From Linnemannia schmuckeri (taxonomy: Eukaryota > Mortierellomycota > Mortierellomycetes > Mortierellales > Mortierellaceae): 64,000 nt of DNA. Under the pieces are notes generated by a model. The model searched no databases. It saw only the letters and a list, made by a program, of their open reading frames with translations, and was not told the origin of the DNA. Below are positions 33,198 through 45,631 of this stretch, piece after piece; position 1 is the stretch's first letter, and each line of letters begins with the position of its first letter. Made by a program: the position numbers and the translations under genes. The stretch is taken from contig JANATG010000001.1 of NCBI GenBank assembly GCA_029449235.1, positions 2,046,001-2,110,000 on the forward strand, in the 5' to 3' direction.

Positions 33198-34002
33198 ATG
33201 ACATCCACCAAACTCGCACCTCCTGCCATCGCAGACTCTGTCGTAGGCACGTCTCTTCTCTGTTGTCTGTGAAGCACGCTTGTTCTCTTGCTCAATCCTA
33301 CCGGTTCAGGAGCTCACACTGTTATACTTTTCCATTGTTTCTCCATCGGTCATTAGCCACCATCGGCAACACCCCCATTGTACGTCTCTCCTCTGCTGGC
33401 AGCAAGGCTCAAGGTACACCAGGAGACTCAACACAGAACACAAGTTTAGTTAACCAATTAGGCCGCATTCAGCACCTAACACACTAATCCCTCCTTCGTA
33501 ATATGCATAGTCGAGCTACTCGCAAAAACAGAGTTCTCGAACCCCAGCGGATCGATCAAGGACCGTGTGGCACAGAGGATCCTCACAGGACTGGAGGCTG
33601 CCAAGAGGATCAAGAGTACCACAACCCTGGTAGTGCCCAGCAGTGGCAACTTGGTGATCTCGTTGGCATTGTTGTCGCCAAGCCACGGACAGTACAAGGT
33701 CATTGGATTGGTCCCTGAGAGGACGAGTCAGGACAGAATTCAGCTTCTCAAGTCATTGGGTGTCGAGATTGTGCGTACTCCGATTGAGGCGCATGCTGAC
33801 TCTGCAGAGTCCCAGTTCTCGATTGCCAAGAAGATTGCTACCGACCTTCCTGATGCCATTCTTATCGACGAGGTAGGTTACTCGGTGCGCTCGTGCGTGG
33901 AGGAATTGCATAATTCTTGAATGAGGGGGAGAGTAGGAGAATGAATGTGACTCAGATTGTTTTGTCCTGACTGGCGGACATACTCACTGACTGACTGACT
34001 GT

Positions 34003-34033
<31 letters not shown>

Positions 34034-35418
34034 CGATGCGAACTAGTTTGCCGATGCTGTTAATGTCCAGGTGCACTCACAGGAAACCGCCGAAGAAATT
34101 TTCATCCAGGTAACAAAACGCCCTCCTACTCAAAAATATCACAACATGGGTCATATTAACCATCAGTCATCTCCTCTTTTTTCCCTATACTGATGACACC
34201 ATTTTCCCACACTTTCCCATCATCATTATATCTAGTGCGAGGGTCGCCTGGATGTGTTGGTAGTTGGCGTCGAGACTGGAGGAACGATCACAGGATTGGC
34301 CAAGACATTGAAGGCCAAGATACCAGGACTGAAGGTTGTCGGCGTCGAGCCCGAGCACTCTTCGATCCAGGATGGCGTCAACAGGAGCAGTGCTTGGAAG
34401 ATCGAGGATATTGGAGGCAATTTTACCCCCTCGGTCTTGGACAAGTCTCTTGTTGATGCTTGGGTTAAGATCTCGGATCAGGAATCGTATTCTACTGCGC
34501 GCCAGATCATTCGTGAGGAGGGCTTGTTTTGTGGTAAGTGTGGGGCTTGCTTCTCTTTTACTGCCTTTTGTAGTGCTTTTTTGATCAGACTGAGTCCGTT
34601 GGTATTGCACTGCTCTTTTACTGATCACTTGGTTTGTTCAATTGAATAATGATAGGTCCTTCGTCGGGAAGTGTGGTTGCTGCTGCGGTGCGCTTTGCAG
34701 AGTCACTCTCCAAGGAGACTACAAAGCCCCGCATCCTCACAATTCTGAACGACACTGGGCGCAACTACGCCTCGACTTTACTCTCAGATGACTGGCTGCT
34801 GGAACACGACCTTATGGACGAGACAATGGCCCGATCCGTCGCTTACCACCGCCACGAGAAATACAGAGCTGCTAGTGTAGAGGAATTGCAGTTACCCGCC
34901 GCCGTTACTATCCCACCTACAGCCACTGTGGGATATGCTCTGGATCTGATGATGACCCGTGAATTCTCGCAGTTACCGGTCTTGAACCCTACTAACCGCA
35001 AGTTGATGGGATATATCTCGTTGACGGCTTTGACGACGCTTTTGGAGGAGGGTCAGGCGCAGGAGTCGGATTTGGTCTCCAAATGGATGTACTCTTTCTT
35101 GAAAAAGGACAAATCAGGCGGACCCCGCTCAAAGTAAGCTTCCCTAAGGTCATTTATGTTTTCTCTTAAGTATGGCTGTTACAGGAACAAAGGAGATCAA
35201 AATCAGTCTTATATCCTTTTCTCATCTTACTTCTCCTTCTCATTAGATATGAAACTATTACACCAATGACACCATTGTCGGATTTATCAAAGTTCTTTGA
35301 GAAGCACTCGTTTGCGGTTGTGACGGACGACGACCGTAGATGGTGTCTAGGTGTTGCGACAAAGTACGACCTCATGACTTTCTTAAACCGCCGCCAGACC
35401 GGTGGACGATCATTCTAA
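33198..35418 (+). CDS. Cystathionine beta-synthase, divergent
   Basis: PLP enzyme that normally condenses serine and homocysteine in transsulfuration. Exons 2-7 are secure: 33357-33413, 33511-33872, 34047-34109, 34236-34533, 34656-35133, 35247-35418 (477 aa). The first exon starts at the ATG of MTSTKLAPPAIADSV (33198), but its donor is unclear: the frame needs a phase-1 junction, while the best GT (after 33242) is phase 0. PLP lysine lies in SGSIKDRV, and the phosphate loop is ETGGTITG. C-terminal paired CBS domains follow (LPAAVTIPPTATVGYALDLM and PMTPLSDLSKFFEKHSFAVV). There is no N-terminal heme domain, as in yeast Cys4. Two normally strict segments differ: SGNLVIS instead of SGNTGIG, and DEFADAVN in place of DQYRNASN. 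Intron 3 contains 26 T. Convergent with the aldo-keto reductase gene. Confidence 0.82.
34008..34033. repeat. poly(T) tract, 26 nt, in CBS-like intron 3
   Basis: Uninterrupted T run just before the acceptor of exon 4, so it doubles as an extended polypyrimidine tract. Confidence 0.9.
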
Positions 35419-35587
35419 AGCATGGGATTATTTTGACATTCATCTGTACTTTTCTTTCTATGCATATCACCATACGCACGCACGGTTTGACTAAATAAAT
35501 TATTTTTTTCAGCAAACAAAATTGGCAGTGTTTTTCATCAGTGAGGCTTTATTAACCGCTGTACAATGCAGAAAAGGAGTGGCCATC

Positions 35588-37242
35588 TTAAGCATAGATA
35601 GGAATGTTGGCATATCCAGCAGGATCGTTCAAACGCAAAGGAATGTTCATTCCATTAATGGTCTCCATTTCCTTCTCGGACAACTCAAACGAGAAAATAT
35701 CGGCGTTCTGGGCAACGCGGACGGGGTCCGAGGACTTGGGGATGACCGCGACCTTATTCTGGACCAACCAACGAAGAATAACCTGGGCGACGGTCTTATT
35801 GTGGTGGGCGGCGATCTTGGAAAGGCGCTCCTCCTTGAAAAGGGGGACGGCATTCTGGGCTTCGGACGAGCCCAATTCAACATAGGAGGCGGGGCCAAAG
35901 TTGGAGTAGCCTGTGATCTGGAGACCCTTGCTCTGTGCAAACCTACATTTCCCCGCAAGCAAGAAGACAGGAAAAAAAGGCATTAGTAATGTGTGTAGTT
36001 GGGGAAATGTACTTGGGAAATAATAATCGACCAAAAAGTGAAGCTGGGTCCTTTCCTCTTCCTTATCATTTATCAAAAAGTGCAAAAGTAAACAAATCTT
36101 TCCGTTTGGCTATCTTTTTTAGCGCGCCTCTCTTTTCAGCTCTCCCAGGATTTTCTCCAAAGCGCTGATGGCAAACTTACTTGATCAACTGAGAGTTGTT
36201 AAGGTAAGGGTGAACCTCGATGTGGAGGACAGCAGGCTTGACCTTGGCATAGGACAAGACATCCATCAACAGGACGGCCGAGAAGTTGGACACTCCAATA
36301 TCACGGACCTTACCAGAGCGGACAAGATCTTCCATGGCAGCCCAGGTCTCGTGGATAGGGACGGGGTCCTGCTCCATGTTGCCCCACTCGGGAGGGTAAC
36401 GCTCCTCAAAGGGGACATACTTGAGTGAGATAGGGAAGTGGATCAGGTAGAGATCAATGTACTCCAGACCGAGATCCTTCAACGTACGGGCGAACGCCAA
36501 GGGGACGTGTTCCTTGTGATGATAGGTGTTCCAGAGCTATTTCAGGCATAGGTTGTTAATGTTGGGGTGTACCAGAAAAAGTAAGGTTGTGTTCATCACA
36601 CGTATGCAAGACTATGCAGGATGGACAAGGACGGGTAAAGATGACATGGGCGGATGCGGCTTCCGATCTGGGTGCAAGTAAAATGTACCTTGGAGGTGAT
36701 GAAGAGCTCCTCGCGGGTGACGATGCCCTTCTCGATAGCCATTTTAATACCCTGTCCGACCTGGACCTCGTTTCCATAATCACAGGCACAATCCAAAAGT
36801 CTACAACAGCGGCGATTTAGCAGTATTAACAATCCGATGATTAGCATCTATCGCTCCCATAAACCAAAAGCACGATAGACTTGTATCCCTTGTATCCTGT
36901 TTAAATACATTGTGCAATGGGCGAAAGACATACCTGTATCCGGCTTCAATGGCCTATAAGTGTTCATTAAAATAAGAATAGTAGGAAATGTCAGCAACAA
37001 ATGAAAAGGACACGCGAGCAAGGACCTCATAAATACATGCGCAGGGGATGAGTGATAGGACACGCCGCTTTCTCTCCCACTCCCACTTTCGCTCTATATC
37101 CTTCGTGTATGTCTGACTGTTGGGACAGAATTACCTTGAGGACAACGTCGGCGGTGGTGTCCTTGGAGACCTTCCAGGTGCCGAATCCTAAGAGGGGCAT
37201 CTTGTGTCCGCTTGGCTGGAGAGTGAGAGACTGGGTGGCCAT
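35588..37242 (-). CDS. Aldo-keto reductase, D-xylose reductase type
   Basis: Cytosolic NAD(P)H-dependent reductase of aldoses and aldehydes. Join 37242-37135, 36953-36934, 36800-36689, 36536-36181, 35942-35588, 316 aa, the standard AKR length. The catalytic tetrad is complete: D46, Y51 (in DCACDYGNE), K80 (ITSK) and H113 (YLIHFP). LGFGTWKV at the N-terminus, GVSNFS in the middle and IPKSS at the cofactor phosphate site are all AKR signatures. LWNTYHHKEHV after the catalytic Lys is typical of fungal xylose reductases. The second exon is only 20 nt (AIEAGY plus two bases of Arg). Substrate preference is inferred, not shown. Convergent with the CBS-like gene, 169 bp apart. Confidence 0.92.
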
Positions 37243-37504
37243 TTTTTGTGATGAGAGGTAAGGAGAGATGTGTTTTATGAAATGGGGTGAATGGAAAGAG
37301 AAGCGCAAAGAAAAAAAAAGAAAATTTCAAGACAATTTCCTCTACTTATATACTCCGTTCTCTGTCAGTTGCGAATACTTGCAATCGAATAAATCACTAT
37401 ACCGCAAATGTAGGACGACAAGGACAAGGGAACTGACGTTCGATTGCGCCAACACATTTTATTTCTTGGTTTCTTTGTTTGTTGCAGAAGGAAAGAAATA
37501 AGCT

Positions 37505-40500
37505 TTATTGGCTTGGTCTGTAGGGGGAATTCTCGACTTCAAATGTGGATGACGACCTCAACGGCGATCGAGAAAGTCTGGGCAACTGCTGCTGTTGCTG
37601 TTGAAGATGTTGCATTTGCTCTTGCAATTGAAGCTGTTGCATTTGCTGTTGCAATAGCTGCTGTTGCTGCTGTTGCTGAGAATAACAAGAAGACGAGAAG
37701 CCATTGTGAGCTGCACTGCCGTTATGATGAAGGCTGTCGATAAAATGACTGGTATTGTCGTTGTATCCCTCGGACCACTGGAGGTGTTCTCGAGCGGGGT
37801 TCGAGTGCAATTCGTAAGCAGTCATGGGTTGGATTGCGGGGGAAGACGATGGCGAGGAAGCGACTGAAGAGGACGCAGTCGAGTATACTGAAGAAGCTGC
37901 TGGTGTTGTTGTTGCAGCGCTTCTTATGTTGGTGATCGTATTGCGCTTGACCAAGGATGGACGATGCTGCTGCTGATGGTAGTGCTGCTGATGGTGCTGC
38001 TGCTGGTGCTGTGGACCAAGGTTGAAGGATCGTGTGGAAGGTGAACGGAGAGGAGCGATCATGGGATTGACGTTATCCTCGGGATGGTGATGGAGGTACT
38101 CAGCAGGGTGGTGGCGAGGAGGTGCCTGAGTGGGCAGAGGGGGTGGGACCAGTTCAGCGCGAGAATTTTTTCTCCTGGCCTCCCTTGTAGTGGTCGTGGT
38201 TGAAGTGGAATGAATGGATGCGGTGTCGTATTGGTGTTGGCGTGGAGTAGTAGGGATCGCAGTTGGAGGTTCAGGGAACTCGTAAAAATCGGAGGCGAGG
38301 TACTCATGTTTTCGATCGCGGGAACGACCCTGGTTCTTTCGACCGATTGTGCCATTGCCATTGTTTCGTTCGCCATGAGGCGTCCTGTCGTTGCGGTCAT
38401 TGTGTTCGATGTGGTCGTTTCGGTTGTCGTAAGAACTGGAGTCAGTAGGATAGTCGGCGTGGATCTTGTTGCTATGGTGGTGATGGTGGTTATGACTATG
38501 ACCCGCGAGGTCATGTTGACTGCGGTGGCTGCTATGATTGTGGTTGTGGTGAACGGGACGTGTGTCATGATGGTTGCTATTACTGTTGTCTGTCCTAGTT
38601 TCTGGCTCCGCAACATTGACAGCTGCGCAGAGATCGCCGTTCTGCTGCTGTTGTTGACCGTTATGGCTATGGTGTCTACTAGCAGAGCCAGCCAGAGCCT
38701 TTTGACGCTGTTCGACCAGCTTGGCAAGGTACTTTGGCGAATAGTCCTGGACATGGGCCTTGGCTGAACCTCGGTCTGGGACCATGGGAAGGTAGGTCAA
38801 TTGAGGTCGATGCAAATGTAGCTTGTCGGTCGCCAGCCTTAGGATCCAAGTAGGCACCTTGTTGAAAGTGATAGTGCGAATAAAGTCCGACAGCTTGCCT
38901 TGAAAGTTCAGTAGTTTGCCAAAGGACCGAGAGCCAGAAACAGAACTTTTGGCAATGGGGAACCGTTCGGTTTTGTAACGCTTGAAGGCCTTGGCGATAT
39001 CATCGTCCGAAACAGTGTTCATGTCGTACAGAGCATTCGCCAACGAGATGCAGTCCAGAATAGCCTGGATGGCCCCCTGACTGTTCAGAAGTGAGTGCAA
39101 AGAAAAAGATGCGACGCGTTAGACACACCTATATTAAATGCACGAATAGCACGGAAAAAGTAAACATTTATGTGACTGGACGAGATTTGTTACCCTGCGA
39201 ATGGAAGGACCTTGTGACAGGCATCGCCGATGAGGACTGTGCGCTCGTGGTGCCAAGTTTTGAACAACTTGGACTCGAGCATCACTTTGGAGACACGGTC
39301 GTTGGGAGTAGCATCGATAAGCTCTCCGACAGTACCTGGCTTGGCAGTAGGCGTTTGACGTCTTGGGAGCAGACCAGGGATGTTGTCAGGGAGGCGGATG
39401 GTGGCCGAGTGCATTAGAGACTCAGACTTGAGCTCTTTGGTCCCCCGCGAGCTTGCATTCGAGCTATCTCCAGTTGACAGGGTGCTGTGAATGCTACTAT
39501 CGCTTAAACTAGCCGTGTCTGGATCTTGGTGATGCATATCGGCGTCGGTTTTTCTGTTCTTGTAGTGGCCGTCTTCTTGGTAGGAGTTCGTCAGGTCGGG
39601 GAGAACATACTCACGAACGAGATCACAGACATCTGTTGCAAGTTCTGGAAACCATTCGGCAAAGGAAAAACTCCTCACGTCCTCCTTGCCAGCCTCAGAG
39701 TCGAGGATACGACCGCCGATGGACCAGGCAAACCTGTTGCCGGGAATAGGGATCAACCACATCTATTACGTAAAAGAAGGAGTGAGTGTGAACGTTTTGG
39801 CGTCGTCTAGATCAAAACATCTTTTTCTTTGATTGCTGTCGTCAATTGTGGTCAATATTACTATCAAGCGGAAGATGTGGACGTACTGTGTAAGGGGCTT
39901 TGTTTCCAATAATGCCATGGATCTGTGCAAAGTCTTGTCTCAGAGCAGAATACTTTTCAGGGTCAAGCTCGTCTGTAATGCCAACGACAATGTTTTGGTC
40001 AAACTTGAGAGGCTTGGAATCTGAGCGAGGCAGCATCTTCTTGTCCTTGAGCTCCTTATACATATTCTGTCGAATGGAACTATATGCACCATCGGCACCG
40101 ACGAGGATGTCTCCTTCGTAAGCCGAGTTGTCTGAGCAGCGAACCAGGACACCAAACTCTGTGCGGGCAGTGGTGAGGATGCGCTTGCCGAGGATGAGTT
40201 TCCCTGGTGGAATTCGAGAAACGAGCAGTTTAAGGAGTTCTGGACGTCCAAAGACCACACTGTAATAACCATATCTATTTTGTTTTATAAAGAGATAGAG
40301 GGAACGTGCGACAGGGGTGTGTATAGCCAGAGCGAGCAGTAGAGGGATTAATGGGAGCGTAATAAACGACAACAACAACAATGACCTAACGAACAGAAGT
40401 AGCAAACATAAAAAAGACAAAAGGTAATAATGCACTGAGCACAGAATCGCAAAAGAAAGTTTACCTTTCGCGAAAGTGCTCGAGATCGACATGGCCCTGG

Positions 40501-41077
40501 GTGGTTGTGTCCTCCTTGACGAGGTGAAGTCTCCCTGAAAACTTTGAGATCTTGTGAAGGTCTTCCAGCAGCCTAATAAGTGTTGTTCAAGTGAACATAT
40601 TCGAACAAAAAAGTGGGGGGGGGAGGGGACTGTTAGATGACTTGTGTTGAGTGATTCACCCATCCATTCAATTTTTTTAGGGGGTGTCTTCTTTAAACAG
40701 ACAACCAGGTATGGACGAGATGAACTAAAACCAGGGTGGTGACTAAACGAGCCCGTTATTCTCGAGGGGCCATTCCTTTCATATCCCCGTCAGGTCAAGC
40801 AATGTCAAAGCCAAGTCAAAAAGCCAAGGCAGTCAGACATGTTAAAGTTTCATTACCCTAGCTGTTCAAAGACACGAAGAACTGTGCCGTTCAGGGAGAT
40901 CGCACTGCCCAACGGCCGGATCTCCGATGACCTCTCGAGAATAACATAGTCAATCGATGCCCTCTCAAGCATCAGGCCAAGCATCAAACCGCCAATGCCA
41001 CCGCCAACAATAAGGACACGTAGACGGTCCGGTGTTGAGTCGGAGGTGGATGTAGATGGTGGGGGACTGATGGTCAT
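37505..41077 (-). CDS. FAD-dependent monooxygenase (paralogue 2) with long His/Gln-rich tail
   Basis: Paralogue of the gene at 24813-27222. Join 41077-40857, 40572-40465, 40274-39887, 39762-39194, 39080-37505, 953 aa. Motifs: GGGIGG (25-30), GADGAYSS, and GDACHKVLPFAGQG (418-431). Here that last motif lies in two exons only, with the GG|Q intron shared with paralogue 1. The catalytic part ends near residue 560. The remaining some 390 residues form a low-complexity tail: a His/Asn-rich stretch (HNHNHSSHRSQHD, HSHNHHHHHSNKIH), Ser/Thr-rich parts and long Gln runs near the C-terminus. FAD monooxygenases of this type normally have 400-550 aa. The tail is in one open exon without stops, with gene-like composition, so it looks translated. 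Function of the tail is unknown. Confidence 0.85.
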
Positions 41078-41697
41078 TTGGGATAGATGGACTCGGTGTA
41101 CGCGGAAAGGAGTATTTGATAGAAAGGGAGGGGCGTAAAGGAGAGGAAAAGGAGATGCGATGGTGGTTTATGGTTCGAATTGATGGAAGTGTCGGTATTG
41201 CAAGTGGTAGTGATGGTCGGGTGAGGATAGATGTTCGATTGTAATAATAAACAAGAGAAAGGTGTAGGAGAGCGTGTGTAGAATGAACAATGAATAAGGA
41301 GGGAAACGGAAAAGAGTGTTGTTGTTTTGTGACACAAGGTGAGAGTAAACAAAAGTACACGCGAGAGTTGTCTAGTGAAATATGAACGTGTGCTGAGAGG
41401 AGGGGTTTAACGGTAGAGACTGTATTGGCGAAGGGCGTGGAGATATATGCAGCAGGAGTGGTGAGTCGACGTGTTAAAAGGATATGGTACAAGGTGTCGA
41501 GAAGAACAATAGGAGTTAGGGGAGGGGACTATGGACAGAGATAGAGGTAGATGGGCGATGTGGTGGAATATTAACACAAGCTTGAGTAAGGTTTGCTGGT
41601 ATATGAATGAGGAATGATAAGAGTTGAATGAGGAAAGTGAATGTACAAGTCGAAAGAAGGAAGAAGAACGAAGAAGGCGATAGGAGACAGACAGATA

Positions 41698-41877
41698 GAG
41701 AGAGGGAGAAAGAGAGAAAGAGAGAGAGAGAAAGAGAGAGAGAAAGAGAGAGAAAGAAAGAGTATAAGAACAGAGTTGAAGTTAGAAAAGGAAAGGGAAG
41801 AAAGAAAGGAAAGGAAGAAAGAAGAGAGAAGAAAGAAAGAAAGAAAGAAAAAGGAAAAGGGAAAAGGGAAAAGGGAA
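41698..41877. repeat. Purine (GA/GAAA) tract
   Basis: About 180 nt almost wholly A/G on the plus strand, with GA, GAAA and GGAAAA units and a short mixed break around 41763-41785. Confidence 0.85.
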
Positions 41878-44797
41878 GCAAGGGTTGTTGTTGTTTGTAA
41901 AATGAACGATTGAGTGCATGAATGAACGATTCAATAGGAAAGGACAGGGGGGGCTACGTCTTCCACCCTCCCTCCCTTACCATTGACTGGATCGATCCAT
42001 CAGTCATCAGTCCTCCCCTCGCCCCTCGCTTCTCTCTCCTCGTTCCAAACCCCCTTCCTTCAACACCCAAACTGCTTTATCCACCTTCGGTCGACCCTCG
42101 TCAGTTAACCTCTCTTTTGGTTTCATTACACATTACACACTGCAGTTTGCACCTGAATAGAACACCATCCCCTCAATCCCGCGCTCACTCCCTCTCCCTT
42201 TGGCCTTCTGTTCCGTATTAATGAATTAAACCAGCAGCAGTGCTCAAAACATCTTCCAGCCACTTTCATATCTATATTCTTCCTTCGGCGCATCCCTTAT
42301 TGGCATCGCCCGCGCGGTCCATGGACCAAACGACCAATCGAACCAAACAAACCTTCGAAACTGTAATATCTAGCTTCCCTTTCTTCTTTTTTTATGTTCA
42401 CCTCACCATCTTTATCATTGTCCTCGTCAATTGATCCCCTTCCTCCTCTTCCTCCTCTTTCCCTACCTCCAATCTGCTTTCCCAATTGCCCTCTTTCCCT
42501 TTACCTGTGCGTTTTTGCCAATTTTCCAGGGGCATGATAGCATTCGCACACATGTGGTTCTTGTTTGCTGCATTACTGCTCAACCTCTCCCCCTTTTTAC
42601 TCCTCTGATTTGAGTCGAGCCTCTCTCCCTCTCCCTCTCTCTCTACAACGCAAAAGTATCTATATCTCTCTTTCTCTTCCCATCCCTATCCCCCATCCCC
42701 GACCCACCTTGTATTACTTTTTTATGTTTTTGTTTTTCGCTCTTAATTTGTTTTCCTGCAGACCACAGCCCTTCTTGCACCTGCACTGGCTCGGATGCCT
42801 ACTTTTTTTTTATCAGTTTTATGCTTTTGATACACAGCGTACTGTAGCGGCGCGGCCATATGTCTCAGAGTAGATGGTACATACATGGTACATACAACAT
42901 TTGAACAGAAAGAGACATACCACGGTGCATCCCACGAAAATAAATAAAAGAAAAAAGAGAGGTACCTGAAAAAAATATCAGATATAAAAAAACGGCTTTC
43001 TTGAAAAAGATTGTTTCGATGACAGCTAAACCAGCTTTCTCTCTTAAAATTTTTTTTCTGGTGATAATCGCGGCAAAAAAATAAGAGTTGAAGAGAGCGC
43101 AAAAGAACTAGCGAGAGAAAAAGAAAGGACTCTAAATAGCTTTGAGTTTAACATTTCTTGTCTCATGTCCCCCCTCTCCTTCTTGTTCGTTCACACACCC
43201 TGTCCTTTTGTTCTTAAGCGGAAAGTCGCCTGAGAAAAAATGAGTAAAAAAAAGACTCGAAGCTTGGCGTGGTAGAATCGCCCTTTCATTTTTTTTGTGT
43301 TCTCTTCTTCTTTCAGCAACACGAACGGTTCAATCGCCGACATCTGAGAACACAAGAGTCAAAAAAGAACAAAACTAGGCAAAGAGGGAGAGGTCTGAGA
43401 TCGTCCCAAAGAGGAGTATGTGGGCTCCTCCTCTTTTCCGGCGGACCAAATTTGATCAAAATGGAACAACGAAATAAAAAAAATTGTCAAAGGGAGTGGA
43501 AAGGAGGGAGAGGGAGGACTCACACACATACACATTGCTACTGCCGTCTCCAAGGTCTGTGTAGATAGTGGTGTAATATGAAAATAATCGACGAGCGAGA
43601 CCGTTCGATGTCAAGCCGTGTGAGTTATTTTTCCGTTGTCTCCTCCTCTGCACCGGTGTGTCCAAGAAACCCTATGAAAGTAAAAACGGGAGAGAGCGAT
43701 GTTTAAAAGGCAATAGTCGTAGAAAAAAATAAAAAGATGTAAAAGAAATTCTGCCACAATTTGGCTGTGTGTTGAGTTCAATTGGAGCTGAATTGGGTCA
43801 TCAATTGTTTTGTTTTCACAGGTAATGAAAAAATTGGCCAATTCTCCCTCATTTCATTTCCTTCTTGTCATCCCGCCTGAAGCTCAATTGTTCAACAATC
43901 AAAATCAACGGCTGGTAAAATACAGCAGTTGTCACTAGACACAGCAAGGAGAAAAGGCATTACCTCTTCTTTTGCACCTCATCATTTCTGTAGATACGAG
44001 AGTAGAAGAGGGTTGCGACAAGAATACTTCAACCCTGCGGCTCTCACAAACATTTACCCAAAGGAGAATATGTAAGGGTTGGGTGATAGACTACATAAAG
44101 GCAGGGGACCCTTGATTTTCGCCACGATGGCGAATGCAAGCCGTATCACGTTGGTCGCGAACATGGTTATGGTCGTCTCATACTTGTGTACTTGTGAACC
44201 GAAAATACTCACAAGATTTAAATTGTCTGTTTATACTGTACTTGCTTCTTATCATTATTGCTCGCTCATGTCTTGCTTACATTGATTCAGGAATGCTTGG
44301 AGACCAACCGCCTCTTTTTTTGTTTTTTTGTAGCTGTCGTTGTTTATCTTTTATGGTACCTGACAATTGCTATGTAAGTATGAGTGTTGTGTGTCTGACG
44401 CCTTACAAATTTCATATGGAGCAAAGGTACATTCAGTTTCATCATCGTGCTTCCTTTCCTCCTCTCTTCCCAGGAATATACTGGGAAATAGACATCGACT
44501 ATGTGTGGGCAGGAAGGCAAACAGGCAAGAAGGCTAGGCTATGTCCAAGGCTGCAATACAAAAAACAAAAACAAAACAAAAAAAGCTCCATGTCAAGATA
44601 CAAGGAGAGATAGCGCATCATTCAGTCTCGGACGAGTGTTTATTTTGATTATTGCGCTCCGCTCATTATTCCTCCTTTAATTTCTTTTGTTTTTCTGCCC
44701 TTCATCAACCATCGGTGCATGCCAGGGAGGAGGTTCTATCTGTGCTCTCTGCATCATTTTAAACCCCCCTCCGCTCTTACACTTCTCGCGCCGCATC

Positions 44798-44819
44798 TTT
44801 TTTTTTTTTTTTTTTTTTT
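44798..44819. repeat. poly(T) tract, 22 nt
   Basis: Uninterrupted T run in the 4.5-kb intergenic region. Confidence 0.95.
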
Positions 44820-45533
44820 GGTCCTCGGCCAAAAAGTTGACTAAGCCCTTGCCTTGGTTTGAACGGGGTCACTCAACTTTTAGCAAACAAGAAAGTTGTT
44901 TTTAACACGGACAGAAAGACAAAAAATAGATTACCATCTCTCGCCCTTCCTTCAAAGATAGATCCAAATACCAAGACAAAGAAGAAAAAATAAGTTCCAA
45001 ACGCGCGCAAAAGGGTCCGTTACTGTTCGACCGTTAGACAATGCGTATGAGCTGATTCGTGCACTGACGATCTTTTTTCTCTACGTTTAAAGCAGTTGAC
45101 TGATTGCGCCGGAGATGAGCAAGAAGGATGGATGGAATACAACGAATTCTTTTTCCTCTTAATCTGATCCGTGGACATTTATAGATGACACTGCTAGAGT
45201 TAGGGGTAAAGGTGTATTTCCACGCGTATTTTTCCATTGTCGCGGTTGGTAAGATACATATCCTGAATTGCAAATATCCCCTACGTAGCTTTAGGTGCAC
45301 TTGATTCACAGAAGAACCTGCCCTGCCTCACGAGAAACCCGCTCACTTTTACCTGTTTTTGCTGCTTGTATCACTTGAGACAATTGAAAAGTGGGTCATG
45401 TCTCCGATCAACCAGGCATCATTGCCCCATGCCAAAGTGAATCAAAAATGAAAAATGAATTGTGTGACTGCGCGACGTGCGAATTTTTTGTTTTTGCGCG
45501 GTCTCAAAGGGTATGTCGTACGAGTGCGAAGTG

Positions 45534-45537
<4 letters not shown>

Positions 45538-45582
<45 letters not shown>
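45538..45582. repeat. poly(T) tract, 45 nt, upstream of PLPBP
   Basis: The longest homopolymer in the window, ending 49 bp before the first PLPBP start codon. Such poly(dA:dT) tracts exclude nucleosomes in fungal promoters. Its length may vary through replication slippage. Confidence 0.95.
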
Positions 45583-45631
45583 CTATCCTGCCCACTTTAC
45601 CCACGGAACAACCGCATTCGTCAACCAATTC

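Larger units (their letters stand above)
41078..45631. other. 4.5-kb intergenic region
   Basis: No gene recognised. It holds the promoter of the second monooxygenase, a long purine tract (41698-41877), pyrimidine-rich stretches around 42.0-42.8 kb, and two long T runs. Open frames here come from low-complexity sequence; a 91-codon minus-strand frame at 45.0-45.3 kb starts at GTG and has no support. Confidence 0.5.

Noticed and set aside
33083..33487. Open plus frame starting 115 bp before the CBS-like ATG
   Set aside because: It reads through 5' leader and intron. Only its last part is coding (exon 2), and the N-terminal residues do not match the family.
38210..38767. 185-codon plus-strand frame
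   Set aside because: Antisense to the His/Asn-rich tail of the second monooxygenase; its Val/Ile-rich composition mirrors His and Asn codons.
45034..45309. 91-codon minus-strand frame
   Set aside because: Starts at GTG, has no splice partners, no recognisable motif and lies in an AT-rich intergenic region.
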